Assembly: GCA_045118975.1 (NCBI GenBank)
Contig: JBGVCT010000009.1
Location: 62,001-126,000 of the forward strand
Source of the DNA: RGIG6178 sp045118975
GTDB lineage: Bacteria; Bacillota_I; Bacilli_A; RFN20; DUOF01
Reading direction: 5' to 3'
Length of the DNA stretch: 64,000 nucleotides
The position numbers and the translations under genes are program-made. The notes beneath the pieces are model-generated. The model searched no databases. It was given only the letters and a program-made list of their open reading frames with translations, and was not told the DNA's origin. Shown one piece after another: positions 34,047-42,362 of this stretch (positions are counted from its first letter, which is position 1; every line of letters begins with the position of its first letter).

Positions 34047-36818
34047 ATGCCAGAGATAGCTTTTGATGAAGCTTGCGAACTATTAAAATTACTAGATTTT
34101 CATTCTCTTCATGATGAAAAGCAAGCTAAGATTGATGCTGATAATTATATAAATAACACTATTACGCTTGATAAGCTAACTCCTAGTGGTATCTATTTTG
34201 TAATTAAAAAATTAGAGGGTTTAAAACAAAGTGAATTCATAAAGAATAATATAGAGAGAATACTTCAAGATGATGAAGATATTTTCATCTATAACATGAT
34301 GGCTCCAAAATCATTACCACACTTTTTAAACTATACTTCCCTTAAAACTATTTACGAGCTTGCTCCCACTATATTTGATAAGATTTTAGAGGATGGTTTT
34401 ACTGGAATTATCGAAAAACTAACAAAAGAAGAACTTATTTGTTTCTTTAAAGAGTTCAAAGACAAACTTAATTGTCTAGAAAACACTAAGTTCATTTCAA
34501 ATATTGCAATGCTTAGATATAAATCTCCTAGAGATCACTCTATTTTAGATGTTGTCTTAGATTTATATAAAGATAAAATAAGTAACCTTCACGGGCATGA
34601 TTTGTTAAAATATTTTGAATTTATTATAGATAGTAATAAGGCATATGAATATATAGAAAAAAATAAGGATAGATTTATTAGCGCTATAAAAGAAACTGAT
34701 CCTGGATTACTACATTTCTTCTTACTAGAATTAGATTGTGATAACAAGAAAACAGCACTTTTAAATTTAGCCGCAACTAGTATTGATAATAACTTTTTAA
34801 ACAAAGTTATTGAATCTTGTTCTTTAGATTCTGTCTTATTTCTTTATAAAAAAGATCCTAGTTTATTTAAAAGAATAAAACTAGAATCTATTGTAAAGTC
34901 TGGAAATAAAGATTTTGCTTTTAAGCAAGAAGATTTAAAAGAACTTTTAGATACATATCCCCTTGAATCAATAGAAATGTTACACACCATTCTAACTCGT
35001 TCTTATTTTTCTCATTCAATTAATCCTGTAGCTAAGTATTTAGAAGAAAAATTCAGATCTAATATAGAGATAAATGGTAAACTATCTAGAATAAATGAAA
35101 AAACAAATGTTTACTCTAATGAATATTTAAAAAATCTAAAAGAAATACAAGCACTTAATCTAGATAGTACAAGTAAAATATATCAAGATCATTTAAGAAT
35201 ATTTATAAGGTATCTAATTGATAGAGATGTTATTGATATTCCAAATAATGATGAAGTAAAACAATTAGATATTTACTTTCATCGCATCTTAAAGGGTGAA
35301 TCTCTTGTTAGACTTATTGCTCTTAATAGTATTCAAGATATAGCAATGTTAAATCGACATAGAGCTATAGAGTTTGATGCTGAGGAATTAAGTGTTAATC
35401 AAATTGCTAGTTATAACATAAAAGAACATAAACAGTTATATTCAAGTTATATGGGAGAACCTTTTTATCAAAGAGAATATAAATTACTAACTTTAAAATT
35501 AATGTTAATGTTAGGTTATAAAGGTGCTAGTTATGTATTAAGTATAGATAACTCCCTTCCTACTCTAGAGCATCTTGTAGGTAATGTAGATGTTAGTGAA
35601 ATTAATCTAGACAACAATCACAATCCTATACTAAACAAAAGATTTATTAACATTATGTTTAATGATAAAGATAATCCTAGAATAAAAGAAATGTTAAATG
35701 ATAAAACATCTCTTTTATATAAATATTTCCCTAGAATGTTTAATGAATGGTCTGTTATAAGAATTAATCATAAAGACAACAATTTAACTTCTATATTTGA
35801 ATTTCTAGAGGGAGAAGATATTCACTTACCTCCTAGATATTATAAATTAGAAAAAGAATTAAAATATGTAGGATGTAAAAGCAATATTGTTAATGAAGCT
35901 ATGGCTTTACATGACGCAATGTTAGATAGATATACTTCTAGTATTCCTAGAGTAAAAGGTAGTGTTGATGAATACACTTATGAAGTAATAAGATATGATG
36001 ATTTAGAGGGTATCTCTGTTGGTAATAAGACGAATTGTTGTTTCACTATAAAAGGAAGAGCATTTACTTGTTTAAAACATGCTCTAGCTTCAAGTAATGG
36101 AAGAGTTTTAATAGTTAAAAAGAACGAGGAATTAGTGGCGCATTCTTGGTTATGGAGAAATGGAAATTTGTTATGTATTGATAACATTGAAGTTAATAAA
36201 GGAGTTACCACACCTGAATTTTTTGCTTGTTATAAAGATTTTGTAAATAACATAGTAACTGAGTCTAATATAAAAGAAGGAAGTGAAGCAATTCACACTG
36301 TTACATTAGGAAAATCAACATTTGACTTTAGAATTCCTGAATTAAGTGATTATAAAAATATGAGAATTATTACTTTTCCTAAAGAAGAAAACGAAGACTC
36401 TATCATCGTGGATTCTCTACCTCAACCTATAGAGTATGTTTCTTATAGTGATTCAAACAAAAAACAATATATCTTATATGGAGATATGGATTATAGTTTG
36501 TATGCTCCAAACTCAATATATGAAGATGAAAGATTAGAAACTTATGTATACAAAAAAAGTGATGACACTAATAAAGAAACAAAAGAGAAAATAGAGAAAC
36601 ATTTAAATTATTTACGTCATTTAAAAGAAAAAGATAATCCTAATTTCACTATCTCTGATTTACACAATATAGAGATTTTATATATTAATAGTGACTACTA
36701 TATTGCTATCAATAAAAAAGGAGAAATTGAAAGTTATCTAATACAAAATGATCCTAGAGCTAATGTAGAATACAATAATATTCTTATTTCAATAAATAAA
36801 AAAGTTAAGAGTGTTTAG
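34047..36818 (+). CDS. Unknown 923-residue protein with helical repeats and a Cys-Cys C-terminal domain
   Basis: I do not recognise the full protein. There is no signal peptide or clear membrane span. Residues about 1-600 are helical with repeat-like blocks. Residues about 640-810 form a compact alpha/beta domain: NKTNCCFTIKGRAF (Cys664, Cys665), a strand GRVLIVKKNEELVAHSWLWR (split by His699), CIDNIEV, and a final VSYSDSNKKQYIL (Tyr800). The same order of motifs occurs in the C-terminal domain of the leucine-rich protein at 55226-57583. The arrangement resembles a GNAT-like fold, which is inference. A GAGGATA site precedes the ATG. It is 13 bases after an ankyrin-like gene. Confidence 0.75.
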   Translation: MPEIAFDEACELLKLLDFHSLHDEKQAKIDADNYINNTITLDKLTPSGIYFVIKKLEGLKQSEFIKNNIERILQDDEDIFIYNMMAPKSLPHFLNYTSLKTIYELAPTIFDKILEDGFTGIIEKLTKEELICFFKEFKDKLNCLENTKFISNIAMLRYKSPRDHSILDVVLDLYKDKISNLHGHDLLKYFEFIIDSNKAYEYIEKNKDRFISAIKETDPGLLHFFLLELDCDNKKTALLNLAATSIDNNFLNKVIESCSLDSVLFLYKKDPSLFKRIKLESIVKSGNKDFAFKQEDLKELLDTYPLESIEMLHTILTRSYFSHSINPVAKYLEEKFRSNIEINGKLSRINEKTNVYSNEYLKNLKEIQALNLDSTSKIYQDHLRIFIRYLIDRDVIDIPNNDEVKQLDIYFHRILKGESLVRLIALNSIQDIAMLNRHRAIEFDAEELSVNQIASYNIKEHKQLYSSYMGEPFYQREYKLLTLKLMLMLGYKGASYVLSIDNSLPTLEHLVGNVDVSEINLDNNHNPILNKRFINIMFNDKDNPRIKEMLNDKTSLLYKYFPRMFNEWSVIRINHKDNNLTSIFEFLEGEDIHLPPRYYKLEKELKYVGCKSNIVNEAMALHDAMLDRYTSSIPRVKGSVDEYTYEVIRYDDLEGISVGNKTNCCFTIKGRAFTCLKHALASSNGRVLIVKKNEELVAHSWLWRNGNLLCIDNIEVNKGVTTPEFFACYKDFVNNIVTESNIKEGSEAIHTVTLGKSTFDFRIPELSDYKNMRIITFPKEENEDSIIVDSLPQPIEYVSYSDSNKKQYILYGDMDYSLYAPNSIYEDERLETYVYKKSDDTNKETKEKIEKHLNYLRHLKEKDNPNFTISDLHNIEILYINSDYYIAINKKGEIESYLIQNDPRANVEYNNILISINKKVKSV

Positions 36819-36833
36819 CCCTTAACTTTTATT
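36800..36833. terminator. Bidirectional intrinsic terminator
   Basis: Stem AAAAGTTAAG / CTTAACTTTT (36800-36809 with 36821-36830); the TAG stop of the plus-strand gene is in the loop. Confidence 0.8.
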
Positions 36834-38087
36834 TTACTTATTTAATATTTTATTTAGTGCCAGTAAGATACCTAGTTTTCCATATTCATAAGTTAATCCA
36901 CCTTGCATGAATATTGTATATGGAGGCACAACTGGTCCATCACAACTAAGTTCAATTGTACTACCCTCAGTAAAACTACCACTAGCCATTACTACCTCAT
37001 GATTATATCCAGGCATTGGTGAAGGAATTGGAGAAACATAACTCTCTACAGGACATGCACTTTGAATTCCTTGACAGAACTTAACCATTTTATCTGGGTC
37101 ATTTAAAGTAATTGTTTGAATAACATCTGTTCTATATTCATTGTATTTAGGATCTACATCAAATCCTAATTTTTCTAGCATTAGTGAAGCAAAAGTCATT
37201 GTTTTAAGACTAGAGCACACTACAGTTGGTGACAAATATAATCCCTTATAAAAAGACATATTTTGATTCATATTGGCACCAATATCTTTACCAATACATG
37301 GAGCACTAAATCTTTCTGCTACATCATTTATTAAATCCTTGTTACCAACAATATAACCACCAGTTTTAGCAATACCTCCACCTAAGTTCTTCATCAAAGA
37401 ACCTACAATGATATCTGCTCCAACTTCAATTGGTTCTCTCTCTTCTACAAAATCCCCATAGCAATTATCAATCATTATGATAACTTCTTTATTTACTTCT
37501 CTTATAGCCTTTATTGCTCTTTCAATCTTTTCAATAGTTAAGCTCTTTCTTTGACTATATCCTCTAGATCTTTGAATTTCTACTAACTTAACATCATTTC
37601 TAGCTAATCTATTTTGAATTGCTTCGATATCAAAATCATTATTTATTAGATCTATTTCTTCATACTTAACGCCATTAGCCATTAAAGAGTTTCTACTTTC
37701 CCCTTCAATACCTATAACACCTTTTAAAGAGTCATATGGAGTACCTGTAATAGAAATCATAGTATCCCCATGCTTTAATAAACCAAAGAAAGTCAAACTC
37801 AAAGCATGAGTTCCTGACATAATTTGTGGTCTAACTAGAGCATCTTCAGCCTTAAAAATATCAGCATATATTTGCTCTAATTTATCTCTACCTGCATCAC
37901 TATAACCATATCCTGTAATTTCATTAAAATCACTACCAGATACCATATACTTTTGGAAAGCACTTAATACTTTAGAACTATTAATTAATGCATTGTTCTC
38001 ATAATGAGCATAAATCTCCCCAAGTTCTTTTTCAGCTTCATTTGCTAGTTTTAATAACTCGCTATCAATATTTAAATTCTTATACAT
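36834..38087 (-). CDS. Methionine gamma-lyase family PLP enzyme (YnbB-like)
   Basis: This 417-residue fold-type-I PLP protein belongs to the Met_gamma_lyase (aluminium-resistance) family. Marks are SGTHALSLTFFGLLKHGD for the cofactor-phosphate region, VEIQRSRGYSQRKSL, IMIDNCYGDFVEE, and GSLMKNLGGGIAKTGGY with the likely Schiff-base lysine. Family members are annotated as sulfur-amino-acid lyases, but the physiological substrate is poorly defined. It is cytoplasmic. GGTGATTTT precedes the ATG, and a palindrome overlaps its -10 box. In other Bacillota it usually sits near hfq or glnR; that context is absent. Confidence 0.9.
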   Translation of the reverse strand: MYKNLNIDSELLKLANEAEKELGEIYAHYENNALINSSKVLSAFQKYMVSGSDFNEITGYGYSDAGRDKLEQIYADIFKAEDALVRPQIMSGTHALSLTFFGLLKHGDTMISITGTPYDSLKGVIGIEGESRNSLMANGVKYEEIDLINNDFDIEAIQNRLARNDVKLVEIQRSRGYSQRKSLTIEKIERAIKAIREVNKEVIIMIDNCYGDFVEEREPIEVGADIIVGSLMKNLGGGIAKTGGYIVGNKDLINDVAERFSAPCIGKDIGANMNQNMSFYKGLYLSPTVVCSSLKTMTFASLMLEKLGFDVDPKYNEYRTDVIQTITLNDPDKMVKFCQGIQSACPVESYVSPIPSPMPGYNHEVVMASGSFTEGSTIELSCDGPVVPPYTIFMQGGLTYEYGKLGILLALNKILNK

Positions 38088-38096
38088 AAAATCACC

Positions 38097-38113
38097 ACTA
38101 GTATTATACTAGT
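38097..38113 (-). promoter_or_regulatory. Palindrome over the -10 box of the YnbB-like gene
   Basis: ACTAGTAT-T-ATACTAGT, perfect 8-bp arms, with minus-strand -10 TATAAT at its centre (38103-38108). A repressor site is possible; the -35 region is weak. Confidence 0.5.
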
Positions 38114-38144
38114 TGTTTATTTTTTTTAAAATATTTATTGATAA

Positions 38145-38173
38145 TTGACAAATAAAAAAGTCCCTTTTAAAAT
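38145..38173 (+). promoter_or_regulatory. Promoter of pnuC
   Basis: Consensus -35 TTGACA (38145-38150), 17-base spacer, -10 TAAAAT (38168-38173). Confidence 0.75.
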
Positions 38174-38199
38174 ATTTAGCGTATTAAGGAGAAAACTAT

Positions 38200-39099
38200 A
38201 TGGAAGAAACAAAAAAACAAAATTGGTTAGTTAGACTATGGAATTACTATTCTACATATGAAAAAATTTGGTTTTTCTCAATCACTATATTAGCATTCGT
38301 ATTTGCTTTTATTTTTCCTGAAGAAGATATCGGGGGAGTAAATGGTAAAGTTATAATGGCTCTATACTTGGTTGATATATTTTCAAACATCTTGTGTGAA
38401 TTACTAATTTCTAAACAAAGCAAATGGAATTTCTTAGTATCACTTGTTGTAGAGTTTACTGAAATTGCTATTTGTATTGTATGTGCTTACAGATTTGCTA
38501 CAATGGCTACTACAATATTCTTCTGGGTTCCAGTTGATATTATAAGCTTCTTTGTATGGCACAAAAACCCAGATAGAGAAAAGAATGAATTAACTGAAGT
38601 TAGAACATTAAAAGGATGGCAAGAATTACTAGTTATCCTAGGAATTATTGTTTGGACTATTGGAATTGGTTATTTATTAACTCTTATCAATGTAGAAGAA
38701 GGTATCTTATCAGATAATCCTGTATTATTGAAAGTTGTATGTTATCTAGATGCTTGTTGTAGCGTTGTAGGAATTGCAAATGGATTATTTATCTTATTTA
38801 GATTTAGAGAACAATGGTTTGCTTGGTATATTGCTACATTCCTAGAAATAGCAATGAACATTATTGCAGGACAATGGGTATTATTAGTACTTAAAGCTGG
38901 ATATTTATCTAACACAACTTATGGTATGATCAAATGGAGTAAGTATATAAAGAATAAAGAAATGAAAGACAAAATACTTACTACAGGAGTAGATACTAAT
39001 AAAGAAGAAATATATAATAAACTTACAAAAAAAGTAAAACCAATGAGCAAAACTAACAAAACTTCTAATGAAGAAATATCTATAAATGAAGCAAATTAA
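38200..39099 (+). CDS. pnuC: PnuC-family nicotinamide riboside transporter
   Basis: This 299-residue membrane protein has about seven spans and the PnuC signature VDIISFFVWHKNPD in the first half and GIANGLFILFRFREQWFAW, then NTTYGMIKW near the C terminus. PnuC proteins facilitate uptake of nicotinamide riboside, which is trapped inside by phosphorylation. A hydrophilic, Lys-rich tail of about 45 residues extends beyond the usual end. AAGGAG precedes the ATG, and a consensus promoter lies upstream; I see no riboswitch. The substrate could be another vitamin precursor, because PnuC relatives carry thiamin or riboflavin. Confidence 0.92.
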   Translation: MEETKKQNWLVRLWNYYSTYEKIWFFSITILAFVFAFIFPEEDIGGVNGKVIMALYLVDIFSNILCELLISKQSKWNFLVSLVVEFTEIAICIVCAYRFATMATTIFFWVPVDIISFFVWHKNPDREKNELTEVRTLKGWQELLVILGIIVWTIGIGYLLTLINVEEGILSDNPVLLKVVCYLDACCSVVGIANGLFILFRFREQWFAWYIATFLEIAMNIIAGQWVLLVLKAGYLSNTTYGMIKWSKYIKNKEMKDKILTTGVDTNKEEIYNKLTKKVKPMSKTNKTSNEEISINEAN

Positions 39100-39124
39100 G
39101 GATGAGAAATCATCCTTTTTTTTA
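39098..39124 (+). terminator. Intrinsic terminator of pnuC
   Basis: Stem AAGGATGA / TCATCCTT (39098-39105 with 39110-39117), four-base loop, T run. Confidence 0.85.
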
Positions 39125-39140
39125 TAAATAAAAAAGGTAG

Positions 39141-39884
39141 CTAATTGCTACCATATTGTCCTCCATCAACCCTTATAACACTATTGTTTATAAATCCCGC
39201 ATCATCACTTACTAAAAACCTAACCATCTTAGCAACATCACTTGGAGTACCAATTCTATTAACCAAAATCTTTTCTGTCTCATTTTTTATAAATTCTTCA
39301 TCCATACCTTCAAGTTCGCTTTCTGTACCAATAAAGCCAGGAGCAATAGCGTTCACTGTCACATATGGGGCAAACTCAATAGCCATATTGTGAGTTAAAG
39401 ATATAAGTGCAGCTTTAGAGGCATCATAATCAAAACATACAGGATAATAAGTATTAATCCCATTAGTAGAACTTATATTGATAATTCTACCCCATTTATT
39501 ATTAATCATGTCTTTGCTTACATACTTACTAACTAAAAACACTCCAAGAACATTAACATCCATTGTTCTTTTAAAATCCTCAACACTTTTTTTATAAAAG
39601 AAATCATTATAATTAACTGCAGCATTATTAACTAAAATATCCACACTTCCTAATTTAGAATGAATTTCTTCTACCATGGATTTTACTTCTTCTTCATTAC
39701 TAACATCACATTTAACAACTAAACTTCTTACATTATATTTAGAAATTTCTTCGTTTAACTCATATGCTTCTTTTTCACTAGTATTATAGTTAATTACCAC
39801 ATCATAACCATTACTAGCCAATTCCCTTACTATCTCTTTTCCAATTCCCTTACTAGAACCAGTAACTAAAGCAACTTTACTCAT
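39141..39884 (-). CDS. Short-chain dehydrogenase/reductase (FabG-like)
   Basis: This 247-residue classical SDR has the cofactor motif VTGSSKGIGKEI, NNAAVN in place of NNAG, the active-site serine in IINISSTNGI and the catalytic Tyr-x-x-x-Lys in FDYDASKAAL. It resembles 3-oxoacyl-ACP reductase but stands apart from any fatty-acid gene, so it may reduce another substrate with NAD(P)H. The C-terminal SVIRVDGGQYGSN is typical of the family. AGGTGATA precedes the ATG. Confidence 0.88.
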   Translation of the reverse strand: MSKVALVTGSSKGIGKEIVRELASNGYDVVINYNTSEKEAYELNEEISKYNVRSLVVKCDVSNEEEVKSMVEEIHSKLGSVDILVNNAAVNYNDFFYKKSVEDFKRTMDVNVLGVFLVSKYVSKDMINNKWGRIINISSTNGINTYYPVCFDYDASKAALISLTHNMAIEFAPYVTVNAIAPGFIGTESELEGMDEEFIKNETEKILVNRIGTPSDVAKMVRFLVSDDAGFINNSVIRVDGGQYGSN

Positions 39885-39941
39885 ATTATCACCTAGTAAT
39901 ATATTACTATATTAAAATTATTAACAAAAGAAAAAGAGCTA

Positions 39942-40502
39942 TTAAGCTCTTGAAGAATATTTACCATCAATAGTAGAGATAATAATCTTTTCTCCCTCTT
40001 CGATGAATAATGGAACCTTAACTAATAATCCAGTCTCTACGATTGCATCTTTAGTTGCTCCAGTAACTGTATTACCTTTTACTGCAGGAGCAGTTTCAGT
40101 AACAACTAGTTCAACTTTATCTGGTAAGTTAATTCCTAATAACTCAGATTCATATAAAGCAACTACAACTTCCATACCTTCAACTAAGAAGTTCTTATTG
40201 TATCCAACTTGATCTTCATTTAAGTCATAAGTTTCATATGTTTCCATATCCATGAAACTATAAATACCACCAGCATTATAAGAATATTGTACATTTCTTT
40301 TTGTGATAGTAGCAGTTTCAAACTTAGTATTAGCATTAAAAGTTCTTTCTAATGTGTTACTAGTTCTTAAGTTCTTTAACTTAGTTTTTAAAATAGCAGC
40401 ACCCTTACCTGGTTTAACATGTAAGAATTCTACTACTTGATAAATATTACCCTCGATTAAAAGAGTTAAACCATTTTTAATTTCACTTGCATCGATCATC
40501 AT
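39942..40502 (-). CDS. efp: Translation elongation factor P
   Basis: This 186-residue protein has the expected length and all three domains. The N-terminal KOW domain carries the tip KPGKGAA, where the lysine may be modified; domains II and III include LNEDQVGYNKNFL, PDKVELVVTET and the C-terminal IVETGLLVKVPLFIEEGE. EF-P helps ribosomes pass proline stretches. A GGGGGA site precedes two adjacent ATGs (40502 and 40499). It has its own promoter. Confidence 0.97.
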   Translation of the reverse strand: MMIDASEIKNGLTLLIEGNIYQVVEFLHVKPGKGAAILKTKLKNLRTSNTLERTFNANTKFETATITKRNVQYSYNAGGIYSFMDMETYETYDLNEDQVGYNKNFLVEGMEVVVALYESELLGINLPDKVELVVTETAPAVKGNTVTGATKDAIVETGLLVKVPLFIEEGEKIIISTIDGKYSSRA

Positions 40503-40531
40503 AAATTATATTCCCCCAAATCAACACAACC

Positions 40532-40560
40532 ATTTTATATTTTTTCTTAAATAGTGTCAA
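40532..40560 (-). promoter_or_regulatory. Promoter of efp
   Basis: Minus strand TTGACA (40555-40560), 17-base spacer, TAAAAT (40532-40537). Confidence 0.75.
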
Positions 40561-40587
40561 TAGGGGTTAATTATTTGCAATAAAGAT

Positions 40588-40614
40588 TTGATTTTATTAA
40601 AAAAAATGTATAAT
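40588..40614 (+). promoter_or_regulatory. Promoter of the small membrane protein gene
   Basis: -10 TATAAT (40609-40614) with a -35-like TTGATT 15 bases upstream (40588-40593). It overlaps the first ATG of the frame, which supports the later start at 40634. Confidence 0.5.
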
Positions 40615-40633
40615 GAAAGTAGGAGTGATTAAT

Positions 40634-41026
40634 ATGACAATTTGGGTTATTCTTGGAGTTCTTGGAGCAGTTATTCTTCTAGCTATTGTTGGTACATTGA
40701 TTTTACCAAAGCTTCCTAGTTCACCAGAAGAAAAAAGAGAAATGGATGCAAAAGACGAGCTAAAAAAAAAGATGAGTGATGGAGAAATAACATCTAAAAC
40801 AAAATGGTTCTTTATTCAAATAGGAATGGGTATACCACTAGTTAATCTTATCTTATTATTTGTGTTAGCATTTAAAAAAGAAAAGACAAATCTAACTATT
40901 AGAAACTGGGCAAAAGCAAATCTTATAATAGTACTAGTTACTACAATACTAACTATTGCTCTTACACTAGTAATATACTTCTTCTTTTTAGAAGCATTTA
41001 TGACATTTATTGGGTCAGCTAAATAA
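40634..41026 (+). CDS. Unknown small membrane protein
   Basis: I do not recognise this 130-residue protein. It has an N-terminal membrane span (about 3-23), a charged cytoplasmic-type loop (EEKREMDAKDELKKKM), then two further spans, the last rich in Thr, Ile and Phe. The frame extends to 40613, but the ATG at 40634 is preceded by GTAGGAG, and the earlier ATG overlaps the promoter. It is monocistronic, with its own terminator. Confidence 0.75.
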   Translation: MTIWVILGVLGAVILLAIVGTLILPKLPSSPEEKREMDAKDELKKKMSDGEITSKTKWFFIQIGMGIPLVNLILLFVLAFKKEKTNLTIRNWAKANLIIVLVTTILTIALTLVIYFFFLEAFMTFIGSAK

Positions 41027-41038
41027 GCTGACTTTTTT
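41014..41038 (+). terminator. Intrinsic terminator
   Basis: Stem GTCAGCT / AGCTGAC (41014-41020 with 41026-41032), five-base loop, T run. The stop codon is in the loop region. Confidence 0.8.
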
Positions 41039-41042
41039 ATTT

Positions 41043-41071
41043 TTAACATTTATTAATTTCCTTCATATATT
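41043..41071 (+). promoter_or_regulatory. Promoter of the NMT1-type lipoprotein gene
   Basis: -35 TTAACA (41043-41048), 17-base spacer, -10 TATATT (41066-41071); it starts directly after the previous terminator. Confidence 0.55.
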
Positions 41072-41089
41072 AAAAAAGGAGGAAATGAA

Positions 41090-42100
41090 ATGTTTAAGAA
41101 AATAAAATATGTTTTATGTTTATTATTAATCGTACCTTATATCATTGCTGGATGTTCTTGCAATAAGAGTGATTTAACAAAAGTTACTGTAGCAGAAGTT
41201 ACTCACTCTGTTTTTTATGCACCACAATATTTAGCGGATTCTTTAGGCTTCTTTAAAGAAGAAGGATTAGATGTTGATTTTGTGAATACAAATGGTGCTG
41301 ATAAAACAATGGCGGCACTATTAAGCAAAGATGCAGATATTGGATTAATGGGTCCTGAAGCAAGTATTTATGTCTACTTGAACGGACAAAAAGATTATGC
41401 TGTTAACTTTGCACAATTAACTCAAAAAGATGGGAGTTTTTTAGTTGGTAGAGAAAGAATAGATAACTTTGATATTTCAATGCTTGCTAACAAAGAAATA
41501 CTAGGTGGAAGACAAGCAGGGATGCCTGAAATGGTATTAGAATACATTTTAAAAACTAATGGTTTAGAAGTTGGAAGAGATGATCCTAGTAAAGAAGTTT
41601 ATGTAAGAACTGATGTTCAATTTGCCGCAATGGCTGGAGCTTTTGTTTCCGGAGAGGGAGACTATGTTTCTTTATTTGAGCCTACTGCATCAAACTTAGT
41701 AAAATCAGGTGATGGTTATATTGTCGCTTCTCTTGGAGAATTATCTGGAAATGTAGCATATACGGCATATAGTGCTTTGAATAGTTATATAAATAAAAAT
41801 GAAGATGTGATACAAAAATTCACTAACGCCATTTATAAAGCACAAAGTTGGATTTATTCTCATAGTGACAAGGAAGTTGCTAATGCTATAAAAGGTTATT
41901 TCACCGATACAAGTATAGAGGATTTAACCATTGCCATATCTAACTATAGAGCAATTGAAGCATGGAGTAAAACACCAACTTTAAGTGAGCAATCTTTAAA
42001 TAAACTAATGGATATTATAGAGCTTGCTGGAGAGTTAGAGACAAGAGTAGAGTATTCTAAGATAGTAACTACTAAATATAGCGAAAACGCAATAAAATAA
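41090..42100 (+). CDS. ABC-transporter substrate-binding lipoprotein (NMT1/THI5-like)
   Basis: This 336-residue lipoprotein has a signal peptide with lipobox IIAGC (Cys about residue 22) and an NMT1/SsuA-type fold: VTHSVFYAPQYLADSLGFFKEEGLDVDF, DKTMAALLSKDADIGLMGPEA and the later AYTAYSALNSYI. Relatives bind thiamin-pyrimidine precursors, taurine or other sulfonates. No permease or ATPase gene lies nearby, so the partner components are encoded elsewhere. It has its own promoter and an AGGAGG site. The substrate cannot be named. Confidence 0.88.
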   Translation: MFKKIKYVLCLLLIVPYIIAGCSCNKSDLTKVTVAEVTHSVFYAPQYLADSLGFFKEEGLDVDFVNTNGADKTMAALLSKDADIGLMGPEASIYVYLNGQKDYAVNFAQLTQKDGSFLVGRERIDNFDISMLANKEILGGRQAGMPEMVLEYILKTNGLEVGRDDPSKEVYVRTDVQFAAMAGAFVSGEGDYVSLFEPTASNLVKSGDGYIVASLGELSGNVAYTAYSALNSYINKNEDVIQKFTNAIYKAQSWIYSHSDKEVANAIKGYFTDTSIEDLTIAISNYRAIEAWSKTPTLSEQSLNKLMDIIELAGELETRVEYSKIVTTKYSENAIK

Positions 42101-42131
42101 AATCTCTTAAATATTAATAAAAAAATCTTAT

Positions 42132-42152
42132 ATGTTAATATATAGTTAACAT
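42132..42152 (+). promoter_or_regulatory. Palindrome upstream of the zinc-ribbon gene
   Basis: ATGTTAA / TTAACAT with a 7-base centre TATATAG; the centre contains a -10-like TATAGT. Possible operator-promoter overlap. Confidence 0.4.
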
Positions 42153-42165
42153 ATGGAGGATTTTT

Positions 42166-42339
42166 ATGGGATTATTTAATAATAAAAAGAAAGAAGAAGG
42201 AACAACTATAACTTGTTTTGCTTGTAAACATGAATGGGTATTCAATGATACAAGTATTCCTGAAGGAGCAACATATGAAGTGATGTGTCCTAATTGTAAA
42301 ATGATTTTAAAAAGAAAGAAAATAAATGAAAAGAAGTAG
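42166..42339 (+). CDS. Small zinc-ribbon protein
   Basis: A 57-residue protein, starting MGLFNNKKKEE after a GGAGGA site. It has two Cys-x-x-Cys pairs, CFAC (17-20) and CPNC (41-44), separated by 20 residues containing HEWVF, the layout of a zinc ribbon. Its ends are very basic, so it may bind nucleic acid. The gene is short but has a ribosome binding site, normal codon use and a terminator overlapping its stop, so I consider it real. Function unknown. Confidence 0.72.
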   Translation: MGLFNNKKKEEGTTITCFACKHEWVFNDTSIPEGATYEVMCPNCKMILKRKKINEKK

Positions 42340-42362
42340 GGGTTTCCTACTTCTTTTTTATT
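42329..42362. terminator. Bidirectional intrinsic terminator
   Basis: Stem AAGAAGTAGG / CCTACTTCTT (42331-42340 with 42346-42355), five-base loop, T run; the minus-strand ABC gene ends at 42358. Confidence 0.85.

Noticed and set aside
38145..38199. NAD-related or other riboswitch before pnuC
   Set aside because: The leader between the -10 and the start codon is under 30 bases, too short for a known aptamer.
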